From contig JAHGAU010000007.1 of the NCBI GenBank assembly GCA_019925105.1, forward strand, positions 372,001 to 436,000: a stretch of 64,000 bases of DNA, written 5' to 3'. A program made the translations under genes and the position numbers. Shown piece after piece: positions 33,126 to 43,417 of this stretch. The DNA comes from Niebla homalea (lineage: Eukaryota > Ascomycota > Lecanoromycetes > Lecanorales > Ramalinaceae). The notes below the pieces were generated by a model, which was not told where the DNA came from, did not search any database, and saw only the letters and a program-made list of their open reading frames with translations. Within the stretch, counting starts at the first letter, position 1, and every line of letters begins with the position of its first letter.

Positions 33126-34735
33126 ATGCCTACGACCCGTTCAGCGCGAAAGGCCAACGTTGATGTCGATTTCACGCTACGGAGAGTATTTGGAAAGACT
33201 TCATTTCGTCCATACCAACGTGAGATCATTTCAGCAGCGCTAGAAGGTAAAGATGTCTTCGTCCAGGCAGGTGAGTCTTTCCTGTTTCTCGAGCGCTGAC
33301 TTCCGGTGTACTGACGAAGCTCAGCAACGTCTTTTGGGTTGGTCTCAATTTACACATATTCAACTTGTCTGATTTGAGCAGAAAGAGTCTCTGCTATCAG
33401 GTCCCAGCTGTCATCGACCATGGCATCACTATCGTCGTTTCACCTTTGCTGGCTTTGATGGGAAATCAGGTTGCCGCCTTGAAAGCTGCCAACATACCGG
33501 TGGCGACAATCAATTCAAACACTCAATTTGCCGATCGGGACGAGATCATCAAGGACCTCTCATGTGGTTCGAAATCATCCTCACCCAAATGGTCATCCAT
33601 GCTAATGGGTGTAGGGCATCCAACGGTCCGCCTTCTATACGTCACGCCGGAGCTGGTGCTCACCGAGTCATTTCGCCGGGTTTTGGGCATCGTTTACTCT
33701 CAAGGAGAATTGGCGAGAGTAGCAATTGACGAGGCTCACTGCATATCAGAATGGGGCCACGACTTTCGGCCGGCGTATTGCCATCTGTCACATTTCAGAG
33801 CCAATTATCCTACTGTTCCTCTGATCTGCCTGACAGCCACGGCAACGCCATCGGTGAGGAACGACATCATGGGCACGCTTGGCTTGAACCCCAAGAAAAC
33901 GGAGATCTTTATTACGAGCACGTCTCGACAGAATCTGCACTATCATCTCCATTTTGTGTCTGACGAGTCGAATCGCTTCGACTGGCTCCTGTCGTTCCTT
34001 CACGATATGTATGCCCGTCGAACTCAGGCTGCTGGGCTGAGCAGTGAAGCAAGATCGAAACGTCCAGACGCGGTCTCGGGCATCATCTACGTCTCGTACC
34101 GTTCAGATTGCGATCGCCTGGCTGCAAGCCTCCGCGCTCACAACATAGGGGCAGCAGCCTATCACGCGGGTCTCAATACGAACGAACGAAATGAATGCCA
34201 GCGCAAGTGGCTCGAGAATGTTGAAGGGTACGATATCATTGTAGCAACGACGGCCTTTGGGATGGGAATTGACAAAAGCGATGTTCGATTCGTGATCCAC
34301 TGGACCCTACCGAAAAGTTTCGAGGGCTACTACCAAGAAGCTGGCCGGGCTGGACGGGATGGTAAAGCTGCACTGTGCACGCTTTTCTATTCACGAGAAG
34401 ACCGTGATCGCGTCGGGTACCGAGTCGCACAAAGGACGGGTAATGGCGAAGATGAGGCAGCAAACCGTAAGCATGCAGAGAAAGCCCGAGCCCGAGCGTG
34501 TTCATTTCAGGAGCTGGTCAAGTATTGTGAGCAGACAGAGCGATGTCGGCATGCTGCTATAGGCGAGTTCTTCGGTGAGCGGGAGGTCAGATGGTGTGAT
34601 AAAGCGTGTGACGTCTGCTTCAGCAAGCCTGGTGAACTGAGTTTGCGGAAAAGGAAAGAAGTGGGTTTGAGCAGTGAGGAATGGATGAGTACGCAGAGAG
34701 AGCGCGGTGACTTCTATGGGGAGGAGTACGAATGA
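33126..34735 (+). CDS. RecQ-family DNA helicase, short form
   Basis: Model: exons 33126-33270, 33325-33337 and 33382-34735 (503 aa). RecQ helicases unwind DNA 3'-5' in repair and recombination. Motif 0 lies in FRPYQREIISAAL; Walker A is ATSFGKS (about residues 49-55; the usual TGxGKS is altered to TSFGKS); the DEAH box plus aromatic loop is AIDEAHCISEWGHDFRPAY; SAT is LTATATPS; motif VI is YQEAGRAGRDG. The zinc-binding domain follows, with CEQTERCRHAAIGEFF and CDKACDVC. It ends shortly after, without winged-helix/HRDC domains, as in short RecQ5- or RecQ1-core-like forms. The 13-nt middle exon (33325-33337) encodes the core of Walker A and is flanked by 54- and 44-nt introns. ATG 33126 is the first in frame in this exon. 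Confidence 0.85.
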
Positions 34736-34864
34736 GCTCCACGCCATCAGAATTGCAATCACATTAGTTTCATACCCAAATAGACTAGATGGCAGCAATG
34801 ATTCAGGGGTTGAAAAAGGGGGTAAGAAGATTGGCTGGTCTCACAATTGCGCGATCATGACAAG

Positions 34865-34922
34865 ATTTAGCCAATTTGAGAAGCTTGCGAATGCTTGGCC
34901 CAAAAAAAAACCGCACCTCTCC
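34865..34922 (+). repeat. Inverted repeat, left arm
   Basis: This 58-bp arm contains ATTTGAGAAGCTTGCGAATG followed by CTTGGC, an A-run and ACCTCTCC. It matches the reverse complement of 35208-35266 with a 26-base perfect core. Arms are 285 bp apart and point towards each other. Confidence 0.85.
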
Positions 34923-35207
34923 CTGAGGAGCTTTGCGCAACGTCCACTGGTATCGATCATCGTATCAGTAGATGAATGTACAGTATTAGCCAGTCGATTT
35001 AAGGTATTCTTTGACCAGAGGTTACGTATCAAGACCCCGGGGGGCCATATAGTAGAGTGAAGATCCGGACCTGAGCTGAGCTGAGGCTCAGTGTTACCCG
35101 CAATGCGGGCTCACTACCACTTCTACTATCACCATTAATACCACCGGTGAAACATGAAAAGCGTAAAGCTTTAACAAATTAATATCGTCGTAGCTAACAA
35201 TATCTTA

Positions 35208-35266
35208 GGAGAGGTGTGGTTTTTCTTTTTTGCCAAGCATTCGCAAGCTTCTCAAATATGCTAAAT
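35208..35266 (-). repeat. Inverted repeat, right arm
   Basis: Reverse-complement partner of 34865-34922. Beyond the A-run the arms still match in CC(G/A)CACCTCTCC, then drift apart. The pair could fold into a long stem or mark the ends of a small foldback/MITE-like element about 400 bp long. Confidence 0.85.
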
Positions 35267-36181
35267 ACTTAAGGGGTGTCTCCCCAGATCCCAAATCACA
35301 AATGGCGCCTGCAGACCCTGCTAGGCGCGCCAGGCGGGTGCCGGAGTCAAGATCGGCTTCACTGAGAAGAGAAATCCCCGGCCAGAAATAATAATACCTC
35401 ATCATGCCGGAGGCGCATACCCAGCAGATGCAACCTGCAGTCTTTACTTTTGATCTTTAAAACTTGAGTTCTGACATTCTTTGCAGATTGCAGGGGATCC
35501 CACCAGATCGTACTTCCTTAATTCAGATAGGATGATTTTCCCAATCTAGACCCATTTGAGACTTTTCCTTTCTGTGAGGCGTAGATTTAAATAACTAGTT
35601 CTGACAGTTAGACAAAGGGCCGTTGACACGTCAATTGCGGGGACGAAGCAACACCAAAGGCACGCTTCTTCACGCTTCACGCTTCACCCCTCACCCCTTC
35701 ACCCTACCGCTCAGCCCACCACCAGTCACCAGTACCCTTCAACATACTTTCTCGATCCAGCATCTTTAAACGATAAGCTTCATGCACGTCCACAAATCAG
35801 ATCACAATAATATGTATCTGGATCCGTAGCGGCATAGCTGCTATCAATCTGCTAGCGTTTCAACAAGTCTCGCATCCTCCTGTCTCCTGTCCCCTGTCTC
35901 CTGTCACCCTTAGTCCTTATCCTCCCAAGCCTCCCTCAGTCCCCCACCTTACCGCTCTCCGCTCCATCCTTGCGGCCCATTCCTGCAGGGTCCGCTCCGT
36001 CTGTCCTGTTGCACACATTTTCCTCTTTTCTTTGGCCAAGACTCTGGCTGCCGAGTCTCAGGGGCCAGTATGCTTTCACAGCATTAAATCCTCTCCCCTA
36101 ATCGGCACCCGGACGCCTTGATTTTTGCATAGCTAGAGACACGTTCCTTACCGGCCAAGCGGGCCCCATTCAGTAACTTCC

Positions 36182-39100
36182 ATGGCTCCGAAGCCTGCCT
36201 TCAGAGAGGCTTCGTCGGCTCCTCTAGCTGACTGGTTCTTCATTTGCGGTCAGTAATCCATCGGCAGTGCTTCAACTAGGCTAACAGCAACAGGTGTTGA
36301 TAGTGAACAATTGCGGTGGAGCGACGAGGATGATTTCGTCGAAAATGGCCTGCCTGCCCCTGTCGAGCCTACGATTGAAGAGGACAAGGTCGCTGAGGCC
36401 GAAAATGGGGACACAGACGTACCAGCACAGACGCCTCGCAAGGCGAAGCGGAATTCCTATCAACGCCTCTCCAACCTCTCCGATGAAGCACGCCTCTCCA
36501 TATCGTCCTTGGCCCTCTCGCAAGACAAGAAGGGCACCGACAGCAATCGAAGCAGCGTCACAATCAAGGGTCTGCAGGTCAACGGCACGAGCGCTGGAGG
36601 CGCCAATGGCACGAGTGCTGGTGGTGGACTGACTGATACCGACTTTGACCATGCTCTTCGCAAGTTCGCTACGCAGAGAGATTCATTCCTGGCGGATCTC
36701 GACCTGACTGCCGGAGCAATCGTACCAAACCGTCCGAGACCACGGCCGAAGACTCAGAGAATCGTCAATGAGGATGTCCCGAGTACGAGATCTGGTATTG
36801 GAAGCATCAGGAGGCGTCTATCTACGAGGAACATGAATAGTGCGAAGAGACAACCTTCAGTCAAGAGACAATGTAAGGGCTATCCCTCCCTGGGCGAAAC
36901 TCGGCCTCCACGCTTGTTCCATGAAACGTCCTTACTGACCAACGAATACAGCCTCCATCCGTACCTCAAAACGACTCAGTAATTATAATTCCGTAATCCC
37001 AAATCCTACACCTTTGAGCGAGGAAGCCAATACGCATCCGCTCATGCGAAAATTCGAGCCCGACTTGCTTGACAGGTATCCACCAAAGAGCATGGTAGAA
37101 GAAATGAAACGAAGGGGTGCCTTTCCAGACTACGTGCCCATGTTTGCCTTCCCCAACGATGTCAACATATTATCGGCAGACGAAAGACCGCGATCTACGT
37201 GGCATGGCTTTGCAATGACTTCAGGAGACAATTCACGCCTACACGGAATATGCATCACAATTTGGATACCCTTGAACGAGCGTGCCTCGGGCGAGCTAGA
37301 AAAGGAGTGTGAAAAGTGGCGCCGAAACAACATGACTGAGGAGGAACGGGAACTGGCTAGCAGCCTTGGGGAGCGCCTCGCGCATGAGCGTGTCAAGCTA
37401 TCACGGCTACTTTCCGGCCTGCCTTCTGTCCAGTCCGGCTCGGATGAGAGAGAGGCACTGGAAGAAGACATCAGCGCAGTGGAAGAGAAGATTGCCTTGA
37501 TGACTGACCTACTTCGACCTGTACGGCATGGAGCCGCTTCCAAAATTGAGGGTCTTACTGATGGTGAGACCGGCTTCTGGATACCGCGGACGTATGGGAT
37601 CCTCGGTCGTGATGCCTCCAGGACAAGTTTCTGGAAGGAATGGCTGAGGGCTATCGTTGTGCCTATGACTGACGGAGCCGTTGTTCGGGTGCCTTCCAGT
37701 TCCCCAAATGTTGGGACCTGGCAGCCACTGGAAAGATATGTGGTGAATCTGTGCGCAGAAGCTCCAAGCCCCATAACTTCGGCGACTCAGGTGGAAGTCT
37801 ATATTCGAGACCTTCGGCTGTTTGCGAGAAAGGAAGCGCTCAACGAACTGCCGGGGTCACGAAATGTGAGCCGATCATTCTACACCCAAGGCGGAATGCT
37901 AACCTTGGAACAGACTGATCTCTATGCCATGTTCAGATCTTTGTCCATACCAAACATTGTTGTACTTCTGGAGGTAGCTTTTCTTTCATCTGAGGTAACG
38001 CTAAAGCTTCATGACTGACTGTGTTGTAGTTCGCACTCGCAGAGGCGCGCATCATACTGCTGTCATCGCACACCTCAATGCTACATCTAGCCAGTAAAGC
38101 GCTGGTGGAGCTTTTGTGGCCAATGACCTGGGCGGGTGTTTTCATACCTGTGCTGCCAGCCCGTCTCATTCAAGCTCTGGAGGCCCCTTGTCCATACATT
38201 GTTGGCATCGAGCGACGTTATGCCAAGGTGGAGCTTCCAGAAGACGACTTTGTCCTTGTGGATCTGGATCAGGATGAGATCGAATCGACCGTCAGACCAA
38301 TGCCGATGCCAAAACAGCAGCGACGGAAATTGACATCCTTGTTGCAATTGGCCGCTCCTCATCACAATCAATTTGGTGTCGCTAAAGGCCCGCCAGCCTA
38401 CGCAATCGAAGCCTATCCATTTGATACCTTCACATCCGAAAATCACCCAGTCTTCACGAGCACACCGCAACCTACATCCCTGGCGAAATACGTTAGCATC
38501 AATTCGACCTCTTTCGGGGAGAATGCGACGAACCTCCCGAGCAGGTATCTCGTGTTCAATGCGTTTCAACTCTCAAAGAATCCTGCCGAGAGCAGTCTGA
38601 AACCTCGTCCTTCGACCAGCTCCACTGGCGGCAAGGCCAATTCGCCGCCGTCACCGAGAGCATCCCCCGTATCCGGCAACTTCCCACCAATGCCGCCATC
38701 GCGCAATGACTCCGGGTTTGCCATCCAGGCAAGTCTTCGCGAGAAGCGGTCCGGCCATTTCGACACCTCTTCCCGAAGAAGCTCCACTCTTGCCTTTGAT
38801 CGAAATCCCACCATGAGACGGCCCAGCGTCCCCAACCACGGTCCCAAGCCATCTATGAGCAATACCGTATCAGGCTACGCACCCTCCAATTATGCTCCCT
38901 CGATGTACGCACAGTCAACCTTGGCAGCCTCGACCATCATGCCGAATGTTTTGATGCAGCCCGTGCGAAATACAGGAAGCAGTTTCTGGATTGAAGGACA
39001 TTGCCTGCAATTGCGTAGGCAGGATGACAAGTCTGTGTGTGCAATTTGCGACGAGAAGGCGGAAGACGACATTTACAAGTGCAATGGATGTGGCATCTTT

Positions 39101-39785
39101 GCCCATTCACGATGTGCCCAGCAGATCTGTGTTGTGTGCCCGGCCGCCTTCCATCCTGAGCAGATCCGTGCAGCTTTTGCTCGGTGTTTTGCCGCTCTGT
39201 TCTTTACGTATCGAAAGTCCTTACAGGCGCCAAATAAGGAGCAGAAGAAGGCGGGCTTGCTCTATGGTTTCTCGATGGACAGCTTCGTTCGCAGCCTGCC
39301 GCATGAGAACGCTGCTTACGTCAAGGAGGTGCTCAGGGAGACGCAAGGTAAGGCCAACCCCTGAGAACGCTCTGCGGTCATGCTTACAGGATCTCGTAGC
39401 CTTCCACGAATTCATCCACGAGCGTGAAACCAAACCAGGCACAGATCCGCAGATCTTGCTTTTCGATCAGATGATCGCTTCAAAACGCAATCGAGGCCGG
39501 ACCTCGATGTTCTCAAAAACAAAGGTTGACTTCCTTTCGGACATTAGCGATCATCTCTGGGTTTCGGCAGCGGCAACACCGCCCAAGGGTCGCATCCCAG
39601 GCGATTACCGCTCTGTCATCACGAGGACACCGGCAAGGCTAGATGCGACACTGATGAAGGAGCCTAGAGCTTTGCAAGGGGTGCCGAGGATCAACACAGT
39701 CAATGCTCGAAGCCGAAAGCCCATCCCAAGCATGCTTGGCCCAGCGGGGAGGACGAATGGATCAGCGGCCAGTCCGCCGACATGA
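36182..39785 (+). CDS. DENN-domain protein with C1-type zinc finger, putative Rab GEF
   Basis: Model of six exons: 36182-36248, 36294-36872, 36952-37865, 37914-37973, 38030-39347 and 39400-39785 (1107 aa). DENN proteins activate Rab GTPases in membrane traffic. The N-terminus MAPKPAFREASSAPLADWFFICG opens a uDENN-like segment. A low-complexity insert follows, then the DENN core with PLMRKFEPDLLDRYP, DYVPMFAFPNDVNI, GETGFWIPRTYGIL, FRSLSIPNIVVLLEFALAEARIILLSS, LLWPMTWAGVFIPVLPARLIQALEAPCPYIVG, and FVLVDLDQDEI. After a Ser/Pro-rich linker comes a C1-like zinc finger (about residues 862-910) with CAICDEKAEDD and CNGCGIFAHSRCAQQICVVC. The dDENN part contains FHEFIHERE and LLFDQMI. The 48-nt fourth-exon-flanking intron (37866-37913, GTGAGC..ACAG) is in frame without stops. 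The Rab partner is unknown. Confidence 0.88.
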
Positions 39786-40196
39786 GTATTGCATTAATAC
39801 ACACGATGCGCCATCATCTTGAAACAAGACGTACACCGAGATGTGGAATGGCACGAGAATCCCGGAACGGATCACGATCATGGATTTGGATTGAGAATAA
39901 TGGATGGTAATGTTTGGATCTTTTTGAAGGCTCATCTGGGAAAGGATCAATCCATCAAATCTTTGAATATGGGCAATGCGGCGTATATACCAAGGCGGCG
40001 TGTTGGTCCTGTGTCCTTCTGGTGGGCATGGTTGTATACTATCAAGGGAGAGAGACAGAGCCACATTTAGTCTCGACGCCAAAGAAGATGGGCAATGCCT
40101 CGTGCATGAATCAATTGATGTCATCATTCATACATCATAATATCCTACTATATCACGATCGTGTTCATCATCCTACTATATCACGATTGTCATCAT
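39786..40196. other. Convergent 3' spacer with short duplicated motif
   Basis: A 411-bp gap between the DENN gene (+) and the PTAR1-like gene (-). An imperfect direct repeat, ATCCTACTATATCACGAT, occurs twice at about 40141-40187, flanked by TCATCATTCAT. Nothing else was seen. Confidence 0.45.
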
Positions 40197-41602
40197 TCAT
40201 CGCCCGTTTCCCTGGAGTTGTTTCAAAGCCTTGAGAAACCAGTCAACACTCTCCCCTCTCCACTCATACTTCTCCACGAATGTCTCCGTCTCCCTCAGGA
40301 GACCGTCGACCATATCCTCTCCTCTTCCTATACAGCCTGACCCCTTCATCTGATGTCCCTCAAGCAACCACGCCAGAAAACTCCACCCACTGACATCCCT
40401 CGGATGCCGAAAACACCACCTCTTCACCCTCTCCACCATCCGCCCCATCCAGTCCTCCTCCTCCTCCTCCTCCTCCTCCTCCTCCTCCTCCTCCTCCTCC
40501 TCCTCCTCCCTCCTCCTCCTCCTCCTCCTCCTCCTCCTCCTCCTCCTCCTCCTCCTCCTCCTCCTCCCTCCTCCTCCTCCTCCTCCTCCTCCTCCTCCTC
40601 CTCCTCCTCCTCCTCCTCCTCCTCCTCCTCCTCCTCCTCCTCCTCCTCCTCCTCCTCGTTCTCAACCCGCCTCTTCTCACCGCGTCCTTCATCCAGCACC
40701 TCACGAACAAGGCTGACCATCTCCCTCGCGTAATCCCAACCATAATAATTCCTCGGATGCCTCTCCCCGGCTTTCATCACCACCTCCAACTCCTTCTCCC
40801 GGAGGAGGAGGAGCTGCTGCTGCCTCACGCATCGATCCCTCCTTTCCGACTCTTTCTTTTCCTTCCCCTCCTCCCGCACCACCATCACCTCGTTGTTGAG
40901 AGGAGGAGGAGAAAGCTGACGACGACGACGATAACTACAACAACAATAACAACCGCTTTCTGTCGTTGTCGTTGCCGTTGTCGGCGTCGGGAGGACGAAC
41001 CGCCGGAGCAGCCAGGTCCGATGCCCCCACAGGGTAGGTGATTTGGTATGTTTCGGCAGTGGACTCGTCAGCAGGGTTTCCAGCCACAAGAGCTCTGCGC
41101 GAACCACGTCCTCGGCGTTTGAGGAGGAGGTGGTGGTGGACAACAAGGGAGGAAGGTGGTGGTGGTGGTGGTGGTGGTGGAAGAGGATGTATCTCTTGCG
41201 GAAATTGATGGCGGTGGTATGGTTAGGATCGAGAAGGAGGAGGAGGGTCGTTGCTTTAAGGATCTCCTCGTCATCCTCCTCCTCCTCCTCCTCCTCCTTG
41301 TGCACTGTGTTGCCTGCTGTAGCGGCCGAGGGTGTCTCCTCAGTGGCGTGGACGGAGGCATGCCGCCAGCGGGATGATGGAAGGTGTGAAAAGAACAACT
41401 GGCGTGCAGTGAGAAATGCTGAGATCAGCAGCTGTTTGGGTATTCCCAGGGCGGAGTCGGCGGGGGAGTACTGGATGTGAGGGCCGGAAGAGGAGGGGAG
41501 GATGTCGATTTCGAGGACTTTTGGCGGGGAGGGGTGGAGGTGGGTGATCAGCGTTTCGTAGGATTTGCGTGCGTTGTCATCGTCGTGGGGAGGGTGGGGC
41601 AT
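40197..41602 (-). CDS. PTAR1-like prenyltransferase alpha-repeat protein, frame broken by a microsatellite
   Basis: The minus frame opens at ATG 41602 (MPHPPHDDDNARKSYETL). Landmarks are SPADSALGIPKQLLISAFLTARQLFF, TAINFRKRYIL, LWGHRTWLLRRF and ERHPRNYYGWDYAREMVSLV, the last two being protein prenyltransferase alpha-subunit repeats (PPTA). These suggest the PTAR1 branch rather than classical RAM2/BET4. At 40453-40655 a TCC/GGA microsatellite follows. Read on, the frame passes from Glu to Gly to Arg and stops at 40424. A conserved next repeat, VKRWCFRHPRDVSGWSFLAWLLEG, lies in another frame (about 40440 down to the stop at 40197) and would be reached only if the array held no net frame change. 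The gene is also full of His, Thr, Leu and Glu runs. It may be a frameshifted allele, a variable locus or an assembly artefact. I found no intron that removes the array in the right phase. No single uninterrupted CDS covers this span. Confidence 0.6.
40453..40655. repeat. TCC/GGA microsatellite with 58-bp higher-order units
   Basis: Structure on the plus strand: 19 TCC units (40453-40509), one extra C, 19 TCC units (40511-40567), one extra C, 29 TCC units (40569-40655). The two 57+1 blocks are identical. Each extra base shifts the minus-strand reading frame once, so the array as assembled changes frame by two. Confidence 0.92.
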
Positions 41603-41946
41603 AGGTATCCCAGAAGCAGGGGGGGAGGAGGCGAGGATGGGAGGGTTGAGGAGGTGGAGAGGCTGGTGGGGGGCGGTGACGATGTCATGATAGTGGATAA
41701 TGTCCGGGGATGCTTAGCCAAGGTGCAGCACTGAAGTTCAGCACGTTTCAGCCTTGAGACTGGTAGGATCATAGTGGGGTTCGCTGCCGAAACATACCCG
41801 GGACCAGGCTGAGCTGGGCCTGCGATTTGGCTGCTGATTTTGCCGCTGTCATGGCCGTTGCATTTCCAATTCCAATTCACAGTCTCTGGATCCACAATCA
41901 ATCCCCCACTTCCTGCACAGGCTGAGGCTACTTTGCACCTCTTCCG
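41603..41946. promoter_or_regulatory. Divergent promoter, PTAR1-like / GET1
   Basis: A 344-bp spacer between two start codons that point away from each other. A minus ORF continues open through it (to 41901) but has no conserved sequence. No defined elements were recognised. Confidence 0.4.
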
Positions 41947-42699
41947 ATGCCTTCCCTACTGCTTGTGGTCTTCATACTACAAGTAGCCCTCCACTTGATC
42001 AACACCATCGGCGCAGCTGCAATCAATGACTTCGTACGTCTCCATCCCCCCTTCGTCGGTTCGCTGCCTTTTTCAAGAATCTGCCTTGCTCATATAGAGC
42101 GTGATTTTTAGCTCTGGCTCCTCTACAACCGCCTCCCCACCTCCACCTCCCACGATGTCCGCAAACAAACCGAGCTCCAGCGCGATGTGGTCAAGCTGAA
42201 GCGCGAGATGAATGCCACGAGCTCCCAGGATGAGTTCGCCAAATGGGCCAAGATTCGGCGGGCGCACGACAAGAGGATGGCTGAGTATGATGAGATCTGT
42301 AGGTCATCCTTTATGGTCGACCACAATAGCGGGTTGCAAAGCTAAGATGGGAATGCAGCAAACAATCTGAAAGGCTTCCAGCAAAAGTTCACCAGCGCAG
42401 CTACGACGCTCAGGTACATCTCCACCAATGGACTTCGATTCTTCCTGCAGTTCTGGTACGCGAAGGCAGCGATGTTCTGGATCCCGCAAGGGTGGGTGCC
42501 GTGGTATGTGGAATGGATGCTGAGTTTCCCGCGGGCACCGATGGGCAGCGTGAGTATACAAGTCTGGGGGATCAGCTGTGCGAGTGTGGTGGGCGTGGTG
42601 GGCAGTGCGATCGTGGCGGGATTTGTGCTGGTGCAGGAGAGGAGAATGGGGAGGATAAGGGAGAAGGTGAGTACGGGAGGGGAACAGAAGCAGCTGTAG
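41947..42699 (+). CDS. GET1: GET1, tail-anchored protein insertion receptor subunit
   Basis: Model: exons 41947-42033, 42112-42298 and 42359-42699 (204 aa). Introns of 78 and 60 nt keep frame. Get1, with Get2, forms the ER receptor that takes tail-anchored proteins from the Get3 ATPase. The first hydrophobic span is [24 protein letters not shown] at the N-terminus. The cytosolic coiled coil that contacts Get3 runs from about residue 45 to 95 ([34 protein letters not shown]). Two more spans follow, around [15 protein letters not shown] (about 120-140) and [22 protein letters not shown] (about 165-190). [24 protein letters not shown] is a strongly conserved fungal Get1 block. Length and topology are as expected. 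Confidence 0.93.
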
Positions 42700-43417
42700 A
42701 AAGAATCTATATGGATGATCATACAACAATCGTGCCTTTTCATGAGATGGTGTGAATATGTTTCTCACGTTATTGACGCAAAGACCTTTCATGGCTTTTC
42801 GCTCGATCCTGCAACACGAAGTGAGATGGCAATCTTGGCAGATCGCTTCTGGTGGGTTGCTCTAGGCATGCTTTTTGACTCTTTGTGATCATTGGTGTAA
42901 AGATCACGAGAGCTTCGAAAGTGCCCGTCTAAATTCTGTATAGCATTGTGGATGTTTGGATAGTGTCATTACTCATACTGAAGAGACCTACGCAGCAACG
43001 GATATGGCTCAATAAAGACGAGCAAATTACCACTGCATGTCCTCTAAACACTGAGACAATGGTATTGGATGATGCCAATATAGCTGCAGGTCTTGGTCTC
43101 GGAATGAAGAATATGCAAGAGTCTCTAATCAATGACTACACCAAATGCAATGAGTAGGAAAAAAGATTCCTGATGGCCTGAATTGTGGAAGATGAAAGAG
43201 GCTCTGCGGGAGGCGGACTTGGTGGCATGAAATCTGAAACCAAGGGATCGGCTTCCCCAATGCAGGAACGTGGCTTGCACAACAAGCGCCAATAGCCTTT
43301 GAAGGTGAAACATCCAACCTGTCTTCTTCAACCGCTTTGATTGTCCACATAACAGACTGGTGAGCAACATTTCGACATGCTCTTCCAATAACACAAGGAG
43401 CTTGCAAGCCCATCGCC
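42700..43417. other. Intergenic spacer
   Basis: About 720 bp with no recognisable gene. The short ORFs on either strand overlap each other and have no conserved character. Confidence 0.4.

Larger units (their letters stand above)
34736..36181. other. Intergenic region with inverted repeat and pyrimidine-rich leader
   Basis: About 1.45 kb. It contains the inverted repeat pair listed below. From about 35640 to 36060 there are short C/T-rich tandem motifs (CTTCACGCTTCACGCTTCACC and CTGTCTCCTGTCCCC types), probably the promoter/5' leader of the DENN gene. No gene was recognised. Confidence 0.5.

Noticed and set aside
34707..35060. 117-codon ORF after the RecQ gene
   Set aside because: Starts inside the RecQ coding end and runs through the inverted repeat; no domain recognised.
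40420..40690. Intron removing the microsatellite (donor GTGAGA at about 40685 on minus)
   Set aside because: No acceptor in the right phase and no branch site was found after the array.
40353..40743. Plus and minus ORFs of poly-Leu/Pro/Ser or poly-Arg/Glu/Gly
   Set aside because: These are translations of the TCC/GGA microsatellite in other frames, not separate proteins.
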